DNA of 64,000 bases, from positions 34,378,075 through 34,442,074 of the forward strand of contig JAQNBH010000002.1 in NCBI GenBank assembly GCA_028752905.1, written 5' to 3'. Positions 11,001 to 23,000 of this stretch are shown piece after piece. The notes beneath the pieces are model-generated. The model did no database searches and was not told the origin of the DNA. It saw only the letters and a list, made by a program, of their open reading frames with translations. The position numbers and the translations under genes are program-made. This DNA is from Cladorhizidae sp. MBARI D1340-BT2 (taxonomy: Eukaryota; Porifera; Demospongiae; Poecilosclerida; Cladorhizidae). Each line of letters begins with the position of its first letter. Position 1 is the first letter of the stretch.

Positions 11001-14000
11001 GAGAGTGGCCATTCACTTGGTTGCCGAGCAACAGTTATGTGTGCCCCGATCTGTGCTACACCCATATATGGTGCCTATATATGGTGCCGCTCCTATGGGA
11101 ATAGGAGGCGTGTTGTCAGTCTTGAGTTCCAATGTTGTCATGCATTCTATTTTTGTGTTCATTCTATTTTTGTGTTCATTCTATTTTTGTGTTCATTCTA
11201 TTTTTGTGTTCATTCTATTTTTGTGTTCATTCTATTTTTGTGTTCATTCTATTTTTGTGTTCATTCAAGGCTTGGAGAAATAAATAGGAATCATATGTGT
11301 CTTGTTTCTGGGGTCTTGTTAGCCCCAAGCCTACACGCAAGCTTGCTGTTGAGGTTGGAGGTGCTGCAACAGCTTGGAAGAACCTACACCCCTGAAGATG
11401 TTGCAGCACCCCTGAAATGTTGTAGGACCCCTGAAATGTTGTAGGACCCCTGAATAGCTCTAACCATAGAACACCACTAACCATAGTCATTCTCCAAGCC
11501 CCAGCATTCTACTAGCCCTAGCATACTCCTAACCCTAGCATACTCCTAGCCCTAGCATACTCCTAGCCCTAGCATACTCCTAGCCCTAGCATACTCCTAG
11601 CCCTAGCTTTCTCCTAGCCCTGGCATACTCTTGCCCTAGCATACTCCTAGCCCTAGCATACTCCTAGCCCCAGCATACTCCTAGCCCCAGCATACTCATT
11701 GCCCTAGCCTTCTCCTAGCCCTAGCATACTCCTAGCCCTAGCATACTCCTAGCCCTAGCATACTCCTAGCCCTAGCATACTCCTAGCCCTAGCATACTCC
11801 TAGCCCCAGCATACTCCTAGCCCTAGCATACTCCTAGCCCTAGCATACTCCTAGCCCTAGCATACTCCTAGCCCTAGCAACTCCTAGCCCCAGCATACTC
11901 CTAGCCCTAGCATACTCCTAGCCCTAGCATACTCCTAGCCCCAGCATACTCCTAGCCCTAGCGTACTCCTAGCCCTAACAAACTCCTAGCCCTAACATAC
12001 TCCTAGCCCTAACATACTCCTAGACCTAGCATACTCCTAGCCCTAGATACCCTAGCAGTTGGTAAAGGGTCTTATGATTCCAAGTATTCATGTCCTATAT
12101 ATTGCCCTCCATTGCTTCCTGCAGTGACCTTAAAGAACAAAGACGACACCATAACCTTCAGAGGATTCTTTATCCAAGTCATAAAATGGAATCCCATCAA
12201 ATCGGATCCCGTCGAAATCATCGGAGAGATTGGCGGTGTAGCTGAGACTGGTATAATGGGGAATGTAAACGTTGGGCAGAATCCGGACCAGCAGCGCATT
12301 GGATGTCCGAACAGTGACAACACCACCGTCCGAGTAAGGGGGCAATCATGGCAGGGGGTTGTCTGAGTAAGGGGGCAATCATGGCAGGGGGTTGTCTGAG
12401 TAAGGGGGCAATCATGGCAGGGGGTTGTCTGAGTAAGGGGGCAATCATGGCAGGGGGTTGTCTGAGTAAGGGGGCTATCATGGCAGGGGGTTGTCTGAGT
12501 AAGGGGGCAATCATGGCAGGGGGTTGTCTGAGTAAGGGGGCAATCATGGCAGGGGGTTGTCTGAGTAAGGGGGCAATCATGGCAGGGGGTTGTCTGAGTA
12601 AGGGCGCAATCATGGCAGGGGGTTGTCTGAGTAAGGGGGCAATCATGGCAGGGGGTTGTCTGAGTAAGGGCGCAATCATGGCAGGGGGTTGTCTGAGTAA
12701 GGGGGCTATCATGGCAGGGGGTTGTCTGAGTAAGGGGGCAATCATGGCAGGGGTTGTCTGAGTAAGGGGGCAATCATGGCAGGGGGTTGTCTTGAGTAAG
12801 GGGGCAATCACGGCAGGGGGTTGTCTGAGTAAGGGACAATCATGGCAGGGGGTTGTCTGAGTAAGGGGGCAATCATGGCAGGGGGTTGTCTGAGTAAGGG
12901 GGCAATCATGGCAGGGGGTTGTCTGAGTAAGGGGGCAATCATGGCAGGGGGTTGTCTGAGTAAGGGGGCAATCATGGCAGGGGTTGTCTGAGTAAGGGCG
13001 CAATCATGGCAGGGGGTTGTCTGAGTAAGGGGCAATCAAGGCAGGGGGTTGTCTGAGTAAGGGGGCAATCATGGCAGGGGGTTGTCTGAGTAAGGGGGCA
13101 ATCATGGCAGGGGGTTGTCTGAGTAAGGGCGCAATCATGGCAGGGGGTTGTCTGAGTAAGGGGGCAATCATGGCAGGGGGTTGTCTGAGTAAGGGGGCAA
13201 TCAAGGCAGGGGGTTTAGCGTTATCTGGGGATACTGTTATAAGTTTTGAGTGGGAAACACCCTGGCCTCTTTCAACCCCCTCCCCCACTAGATACATGTA
13301 ACCCTGTTTGGTAATCGGAGTTTTTAATCTTGTCTTGGTTGTTTGCGTGGGAACGGAGAGGTTCGTAATGTCAGTCTGTTGGACTTGGTCTTCTTTAGCT
13401 TGTCTTTCTCTTTATGAGTCAATTTATGTCAATCCATCAAGGAGAGAGAAGTGTCTCCAAGCTCATCGATTTATCAGTACGACATTTTGTTCACTGGTAC
13501 GGAGTACGTAAAAATTATAATTTTTACGGTTGGCTTTTGTAGATATTTGGTAAAGGGTCTGCTGCACGAGACAAGTTTCGTCACTGTTTGTGTTCAACCA
13601 GCTGGCTAGTTCACTAGATAGCAGCTCTGAATAAGGTGGTCCTTCAAAGAAAATATGCTTGGCTGAAATGACAGCTACGAGTGTCGGCTCGCAAATTTAG
13701 CTGGAAGCTGAAGATTCAAGTGCAGCTGGCAACTTCCCGAAGGAATAATTTACAGCACGAAAGGAAACATGTATGCTTATTGCAAGCTGTGTACAAGTCA
13801 TTTCAGTCTTTCTCATTGTGGCATTCAATGATATATCTCGTCGTGTGGGAGGTTGTAGCCATAAGCAAAGGCTAAGGGATGTGAAGGGATCATCCCTGAT
13901 CAAGGGAGTGTTGAGCTCAAGCAAGTCTGCAATGCAGCTCAGCCATGAAGAAAGGTTATGTCTGCTGAAGGGGAGACGATGGTATTTTTTAATTTTTATT

Positions 14001-17000
14001 TGAAATTGGTACGAGTGGCTAGAGGAAGCCCTAGGCTATGCAATGACCTTTTTCATTAGGCGTTAAAATTTTAGTACGTGGTCAAGCGCGCGGGTGGAAA
14101 ATTGATTGCGCTTCCTCTAGTCACTCGTACCAATTCAAATTTTTGGCACTTAGCAATCTGGAGTTATTCTGGATAAGGTTTTTGGTATGCAGGTTTTTGA
14201 GGTCCCTCCACTTTAGGGTCAAGATAGTAACTTGCCTATAGTTATACCTATGAAACATATTTTAGTATCAAATGATAGCACACAGAGAGACCTATCTTTT
14301 GAGCAGTCCATACCATGAAGTCTGCAGAATCTACGGAGCTCTAAAGTGGTAACCATAAGTTAAAAAAATAATAATAATAAATGCAACTGTCCCCCCTTCT
14401 CATTAGGGCCCATAGGTTATACACTAGAACAGTGTTAAGGGTGCACTTCTGTACCTGGCACTATCTAGCCATGTATGGATTTCAAAGTTCTTACCCTAGC
14501 CTAGCCCTTATAGTCCTAGCCCTTATAGTCCTTAGCCCTTATAGTCCTAGCCCTGATAGTCCTAGCCCTTATAGTCCTAGCCCTTATAGTCCTAGCCCTT
14601 ATAGTCCTAGCCCTTATAGTCCTAGCCCTTATAGCCCTAGCCCTTATAGTCCTAGCCCTGATAGTCCTAGCCCTTATAGTCCTAGCCCTTATAGTCCTAG
14701 CCCTTATAGTCCTAGCCCTTATAGTCCTAGCCCTTATAGTCCTAGCCCTTATAGTCCTAGCCCTTATAGTCCTAGCCCTTATAGTCCTAGCCCTTATAGT
14801 CCTAGCCCTTATAGCCCTAGCCCTTATAGTCCTAGCCCTGATAGTCCTAGCGCTGATAGCCCTAGCCCTTATAGTCCTAGCCCTGATGCCCTGATAGTCC
14901 TAGCCCTTATAGTCCTAGCCCTTATAGTCCTAGCCCTTATAGCCCTAGCCCTTATAGTCCTAGCCCTGATAGTCCTAGCCCTTATAGCCCTAGCCCTTAT
15001 AGTCCTAGCCCTGATAGTCCTAGCGCTGATAGCCCTAGCCCTTATAGTCCTAGCCCTTATAGTCCTAGCCCTTATAGTCCTAGCCCTGATGCCCTGATAG
15101 TCCTAGCCCTTATAGCCCTAGCCCTGATAGTCCTAGCGCTGATAGCCCTAGCCCTTATAGTCCTAGCCCTTATAGTCCTAGCCCTTATAGTCCTAGCCCT
15201 AGCCCTGATAGTCCTAGCCCTTATAGTCCTAGCCCTTATAGTCCTAGCCCTTATAGTCCTAGCCCTTATAGTCCTAGCCCTTATAGCCCTAGCCCTTATA
15301 GTCGTAGCCCTTATAGTCCTAGCCCTTATAGTCCTAGCCCTGATAGTCCTAGCCCTTATAATCCTAATAGTCCTAGTCCCTTGCCAGAAGTTTCACCTTT
15401 GGACATTCATAGTCAACAGCCCGTGGAACATCTGTTGTGGATAGTAAATATTGTAGATCTTCATGTGACAATGGGAATTTGCCCTCCTCCTTCCATATGG
15501 TATGTGTTGCTGGCAGGTTTCCATGCATATTATCAGGTGGGAGGGATATTCAAAGTTACTTCTGCCCCCTCGAAAGCTTGACATTGGCCTAAACTACTGT
15601 GGTTTACTGGAAATGAATGCAAGGCATTGAGTGGTTGGCCCCTCTGTCAAAGCTTATCTTGTTAGTGGTTTTTGGTAAGTGTAGGTAAGTGTATGTTCCA
15701 AACAGGTGGCCAGCTAGTGCATGGCTGCACAACCAGATGCCCCTGAAGCAGAAACACATGAGGTGTGAAGAGGGTTTTCTTAAGACCACTTGGAAGCAGC
15801 TTCCCCTGAAGTTGGGGAGCACACTAAGAGTGAGGTCATCAGGCAGTGCTAGCTGGGAGCACACTAAGAGTGAGGTCATCAGGCAGTGCTAGCTGGGAGC
15901 ACACTAAGAGTGAGGTCATCAGGCAGTGCTTGCTGGGAGCACACTAAGAGTGAGGTCATCAGGCAGTGCTTGCTGTGAGCACACTAAGAGTGAGGTCATC
16001 AGGCAGTGCTAGCTGGGAGCACACTAAGAGTGAGGTCATCAGGCAGTGCTTGCTGGGAGCACACTAAGAGTGAGGTCATCAGGCAGTGCTAGCTGGGAGC
16101 ACACTAAGAGTGAGGTCATCAGGCAGTGCTAGCTGGGAGCACACTAAGAGTGAGGTCATCAGGCAGTGCTTGCTGGGAGCACACTAAGAGTGAGGTCATC
16201 AGGCAGTGCTTGCTGGGAGCACACTAAGAGTGAGGTCATCAGGCAGTGCTTGCTGGGAGCACACTAAGAGTGAGGTCATCAGGCAGTGCTTGCTGGGAGC
16301 ACACTAAGAGTGAGGTCATCAGGCAGTGCTTGCTGGGAGCACACTAAGAGTGAGGTCATCAGGCAGTGCTTGCTGGGAGCACACTAAGAGTGAGGTCATC
16401 AGGCAGTGCTTGCTGGGAGCACACTAAGAGTGAGGTCATCAGGCAGTGCTTGCTGGGAGCACACTAAGAGTGAGGTCATCAGGCAGTGCTAGCTGGGAGC
16501 ACACTAAGAGTGAGGTCATCAGGCAGTGCTTGCTGGGAGCACACTAAGAGTGAGGTCATCAGGCAGTGCTTGCTGGGAGCACACTAAGAGTGAGGTCATC
16601 AGGCAGTGCTTGCTGGGAGCACACTAAGAGTGAGGTCATCAGGCAGTGCTTGCTGGGAGCACACTAAGAGTGAGGTCATCAGGCAGTGCTTGCTGGGAGC
16701 ACACTAAGAGTGAGGTCATCAGGCAGTGCTTGCTGGGAGCACACTAAGAGTGAGGTCATCAGGCAGTGCTTGCTGGGAGCACACTAAGAGTGAGGTCATC
16801 AGGCAGTGCTTGCTGGGAGCACACTAAGAGTGAGGTCATCAGGCAGTGCTTGCTGGGAGCACACTAAGAGTGAGGTCATCAGGCAGTGCTAGATGGGAGT
16901 ACACTAAGAGTGAGGTCATCAGGCAGTGCTTGCTGGGAGCACACTAAGAGTGAGGTCATCAGGCAGTGCTTGCTGGGAGCACACTAAGAGTGAGGTCATC

Positions 17001-20000
17001 AGGCAGTGCTTGCTGGGAGCACACTAAGAGTGAGGTCATCAGGCAGTGCTTGCTGGGAGCACACTAAGAGTGAGGTCATCAGGAGTGCTATCTGGCTGAC
17101 GGGATTGTTAGAGTACTGGCTGGCATTAGCTGACGAATACTTCAGACGTTTTGTTTTAAATATTCTACACTCTTGACCTGCTAATTGTTCGTTGTGTTCT
17201 CCATCGTTAGCACTTCTCTCCTTTTACTTACAAACAAGACAATCCACTAAATGCCAACTATATAGCATGTTCCATTTTGTACTGGCACCACAGCACTCAC
17301 CACATCACTCACCACAGCACACACCACAGCACCCACCAGAGCATCCACCACCATAGCACCCACCACCACAGTACTCACCACACTACCCACCACAGCACTC
17401 ACCACACTACCCACCACACTACACCACCACAGCACCCACCAGTCGGGTGCACAAAAGGAATCATGCACTTCATCTAAAACACCAACGTGACAAACTTTGG
17501 ACCAGTTCCAAAGCGAATTGACTCTCTTATCATATGAAAAGTTCTGTTGAGAAATTAACTCTAGAATTGACTCTTATCATATGGCAGTGAGGAATGACTC
17601 TATCGTATGGAAGGCAGTTCTGTTGAGGAATTAACTCTCTTGTCATATGAAAGTCAGTTCTGTTGAGGAATTGACTCTTATCATATGTATGGAAGTCCAG
17701 CATCTTCGGCATGCCAGGCACTATGCTTGGAGCCAGTATTCTTCCCTCGATGATTGGCAGCTAAATGTTTTCCACTTAGGATCATTTAATTAAGCCTGAT
17801 GCCCTGTTAATTATTTTTTTAATTGTGGGTTTGATGGTCAAGTGAGCCCACACATAGCCACAAACATGCCACACACATGCCAAAAACATACCACACACAT
17901 GCAACATACATGCCACATGCATGCCACACACATGCCCAGATTCGCAATGTGCACATATCAAATGTTGCTTTCATTCTCCAGTGAAGGCTCGCTACTTGCC
18001 AATTATCTATAACTCCCAGCCAGTGATGAGTAAGCATTGTCGCAATGAATGAGCTTACATGCATGTTGTCATAGCAACCAACAGGTTGAGCTTACCTGCA
18101 TGGCCTGTGGGTGGCTGCATGCCTGGTTGTCATAGCAAACAACAGTGAGCTTACCTGCCTGGCCAGGTTGTCGTAGCAACCAATGAATGAGCTTACATGC
18201 ATGTTGTCATAGCAATCAACAGGTTGAGCTTACCTGCATGGTCTGTGGGTGACTGCATGCCTGGTTGTCATAGCAACCATGCGGTGTACAGTTTGGGTGT
18301 TACTGTAAAAAAAAATCTCTCAGGAGACGAGCCTTGTGTTGATTGGTGTGAGGAATGGATGTTAGATCCTCGCCTGAAGGAGGCGGAGATCCACAAGGTC
18401 TAGGACAAGGGTTCAGATTGGTGTGAGGAATGGATGTTAGATCCTCGCCTGAAGGAGGCGGAGATCCACAAGGTCTAGGACAAGGGTTCAGTAAAACGTT
18501 CTGGACTAAATTACTCTACTGGATCTGTAAACTGAAATAATCTCTGGGGCCTCTGAAGTTCCTTTAAATAGCCTACCAAGCCAGGTTCCAACATTGCCTT
18601 CTTCTTCGCAATACCTGTGTTCAGTTGCGTCGCTGTGCGAAGCATCCTCAAGCATTCTCAAAAGTAGCGTTCTACGGCGGCGTCATGGTTCACAATGTTG
18701 TTCCAAGACACGCTGTTTGAGCGATGGTTATCGAATTCCGACTTTTGACCTCTTTATTGAAGATTGCGAATACTTGAGAGTCCGACTTCACGACAGCTCT
18801 GAGAGCGATGATGACTACGGCACAACATCCATTGCTTAGAAACTCTGCTTAGTGTAGCTTTCTAAATAATGCGCAGGTTGACAAAATCACATGGGATGAA
18901 GAAGCAATCTGATTGGATGGACGGATGAGAATGCTTCGCACCTGGATGCAGAAATAGAACTCGAGTCTCTCCGAAAGTCTTGGAGCATTCCCTTTTTTTA
19001 AAGAATGCTTACGGACACGTACGGTTCACAACATGCTTGAGGACGTGACGTTCGCTGTTAGCGTCGTATTGTGAACCATCCTTTAAATTATTACGTTACC
19101 CTCACCTACTGTTGTAACCAATCATGTGCATGCATGCGATTGGACTCTCACCTATAGGTATACCATTTAAGGTCATGTTCATTGTTAAGGTGTATTGGGT
19201 TTGTGGTCATGTAATTTGTTAAACCCCTGCCTAACAATGGCTTCTCCTCAAGATCCACAACCTTTGTTGACCTTGCAGGGTTGCAATCAAGTTATTAATA
19301 GAACAGGTCCTGGTTTGTGTGTGAGTGTGTGGTATTTTTAGAATCTTCTCGTAATTCCTAAGATGTGGTTTGATTAGTGCAAGCTGGCTGGTCATGTGAT
19401 TAGGATGTTGACATAATCCACCTTGTGGTTCCTGACCAGTCTCATGCTGGCATGGCAGGAGCTGCTGTCAGTCCTACATGCAGATACTTTGGGATCTACT
19501 AGGAGACTTGGGACTATCCCAGGATGTCTCTATTATAATCCCCTAGCCCTTAGACCCAACCTAGTATATCCCCCAGCTCCAACCATAGAATACTCCTAAC
19601 CTAGCCCTGCCCTAGAATACTCCTTAACTTGGCTAGAATAGTTTTAGCTTAGCCCTAGAGTAATATTCTGGGATGTCCCCTTAGAATACTTCTAGCCTTG
19701 GTCCCTAACCCTAACCCTAGAATACACTAGCCTTAACCCTAGAATACCCCTAGCCTCAGCCCTAGAATAGCCCTAGCCTCAGCCCTAGAATACTAACCTT
19801 ACCCTAGAATACCCCTAGCCTCAGCCCTAGAAAACCCCTAACTTTAGCCCTAGAATAGCCCTAGCCTCAGTCAGTAGGCGCCATAAGAAAGTTCTGTGCT
19901 GCCCATTCCTATGCTAATGTTACAATTCGAGGAAAATAATAACACTGAATCGTCGGATTTTAAAAACCCGCCGAATAACGCAAAACAAATGCCGTTTAGT

Positions 20001-23000
20001 GTCCGTTCAAATTATTCAAAACACGTGCGCATGGGGCAGGCTCCCCAGTTGTTGACAACTGGATGCTAAAAGTAGCGAGTGTTTTTTTTTGCTCCACTTT
20101 GTTTTCTTCTTCCCAGATGTCATTTTGACCATTGAGAAGTTTATTGCTTACAGTAGTTATTTCCCTTCCTAACCTTTTGGCCTGTGCCCACTAGTGTCTG
20201 TCCTTCAGGTCTACCTCTGAACTTAGTATTAGTGCCTTCTAGTTCATTGCTACACTGTGTAGCTACTTAAGGTGCATTAGATAAAGCTTGCTATATAGTT
20301 GTGTAGAGGTTAGGTTTGGTAGGCAAAGTGTTAGGTATAGACTAAGGCTTTCAAAACAAAGCTCCTTTTTAAAGCCCTCACAGGACCTCTAGTAGCTAGC
20401 AAGCCTTGCCTTAGAGAGACTTCACAGAGTAGTTTAGCAGGACTTGCCTTAGAAATCTTACCTCTAGAAACCTCTAGCTAAGCTTTTGTATGTAACAAGC
20501 CACATCTAATAATCAGGCCTCACCTCAAATATGTAGAGACCAAGAGATGATGCATTTATGCATTGGTATTTTGGCCAACAGAGAACTCGGGCGCACCTAA
20601 ACATGGTGGAGGATGGGTCATATGTTTGGTGACAGGTACACTGTAAGAGTGGATAGGTTCTGTCCCGAGTATAAAATGTCTGCAATGCATTCCTCTATTG
20701 CTGGTGGATGTCTTTACTATGTTTTGTTGTACGTGCAACAGGACCTCAGACTTCTATGGTTGAGTTATAGGATAAGTTGGACCTTTATGGACCCATCGAC
20801 CTACACATACTAGTCTACATCTCCACTACATTCGCTGGTTCCAACCACCTACCCCTCCATGGACCCTATTGGATTTGAGCCTGTATGGGAGAAGTGTTTG
20901 GGGTCTATCCAGAAAGCCTGAATTGTTTATGCTTGCAAAATAGGCAATGACATGTTTATAGTATTAGTTTATTGTTATCTTTGACCATATGAAGATCTCT
21001 ACTAGAAGCGCAAGTCCATCTATGCTTCACACAAAGAAGGTGCAATGGCAGAGAAATGGTGACACACACTGAGACACAAACATTGGCCTTAAAAAATAAG
21101 AGACCATGCTGGACAGTCTTTGATTTGTAGGCCAAACATACCACAAGCCTTACATGATAAGGTCCTAATCACCATGATCACTAATATTGAGTTAACTGCC
21201 ATGAAAGATTGACCTAATAAGGTGTTAAATGCATGAAAGACCAGTTGGCTGCCATGAAAGATCACTAATATGGAGTTAATTGCCATGAAAGATCACTAAT
21301 ATGGTGTTATGCATGTCCGCTGCTCAATGAACAAAGAAAATATTATAGCAATATTGAGTTAATAAGTACAACAACATTAAATAGCCAGTTGCTGCTTCTT
21401 GTAGTTCATCAATCCTTGGATGAATTGAGTGCAGTGTATGGATCTCGAGTTGGATTATGTTCATCATATAACGTCCTCTGCGTCACAAGTCACCTCCCCA
21501 AGAAAATGCCTCGTGTAATTTCAATCTTTTCATCTGGAAAGATACGGATAGAGAAGAGATATTATTGTAATATTACCTTGCCTTTAAGATTCGGAAATCA
21601 AATGTTTCACTGACTCAAGCTAAGCTCACTAAGGAGTAAGCTAAGCAGTCAAGACTATAAGATTTAAAATTCTTAGCCTATGTTAATTAAGCTGGTCCTT
21701 CAGCCCCCAAGCTAAACTGCAAGCCACAGGCCAGGCAAAGCTCTGCTCTTGAGCTTACTCTTCAAATTTAGAATGAGCTAATCAATCAAGCTTCCTTTTA
21801 AGCTAAGCCACACCAGCTTGTAATTAGTCACTAAGCTTTAAAAATGACAACCAGCTTACCTTGTTCCACGAGTCTGATGAGCTGACAGTAGAGCTACTCG
21901 GAAGGTCTACCCTAGAGCGGTCCTGCACTGCAGGATGGTGTGCAGTGAAATGTTGTAGCAGACTCTGGAGCTCATCATTGTTTCATCGGTCAGCTTCGTC
22001 AGCTCCTATTTCTTTGAGGCCGGCATTAATATGGACGACCTTTTGCTGTTCATGTAGTGAGAGGCTGCCGAATGACAAAGAGACTGGAAGAAGCTGGTGC
22101 ACGAAGCCGATTGAACTTGAAGCACGAGGCTGGTGAATGGCCGCGCAAACAAGGGCCTGCAAATTCAACTGCTAACGAGTTTATAACGCAAAGTTCTTTG
22201 TCTTTGCAAGACGTTTTTTTCTCCATTTTTCTGTTGGGTTCTAACGTTGGGACGACGTTGCCAGTGAATTTTAAACTACGCAACAGGAACTTTTTGGGGT
22301 CTCCTACTGTACCCCAAGTACTAGCCCTGGGCCTAGTTAGTCCCCTGGGCCTAGCCATAGTCCTATAATAGCCCTAGCCCTAGAATAGCCCTAGCCTTAG
22401 ACTTAGAATAGCCCTGGGCCTAGCCTTAGTCCTAGAATAGCCCAACCATAGCCCTAGAATAGCCCTAGCCTTAGCCCTAGAATACCCCTGAGCATATATA
22501 GCCCTAGAAAAGCCCTAGCCTTAGCCCTAGAATAACGCTAGCTAGAATGCCCCTACATGTAGCTTGGCTTTAGAATACTTCTATCTATAGCCCTAGAATG
22601 CCCCTACATGTAGCTTGGCCTTAGAATACTTCTATCCATAGCCCTAGAATGCCCCTACATGTAGCTTTGCTTTAGAATACTCCTATCTATAGCCCTAGAA
22701 TGTCCCTACATGTAGCTTGGCCTTAGAATACTTCTATCCATAGCCCTAGAATGCCCCTACATGTAGCTTGGCCTTAGAATACTTCTATCTATAGCCCTAG
22801 AATGTCCCTACATGTAGCTTGGCCTTGGAATACTTCTATCCATAGCCCTAGAATGCCCCTTGGCCTTAGAATACTACTATCCATAGCCCTAGAATGCCCC
22901 TACATGTAGCTTGGCCTTAGCCATAGTCAAGCTCCAATACTAGATGCTGTATAGTCATCATCACTGCTGGGTTAATCCCAAATGTCCTGTGTTGTCATGA

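Noticed and set aside
13206..13297. Exon candidate reading [14 protein letters not shown], which looks like the Reeler FeW-aP motif
   Set aside because: It needs a poor acceptor inside the minisatellite to reach phase 0, and the exon at 27362-27459 fits the Reeler text and both neighbouring phases far better.
21850..22360. Minus-strand coding-like stretch ending at a donor-like GTAAGC
   Set aside because: Interrupted by a stop, no recognised domain and no partner exon; not enough to call a gene.
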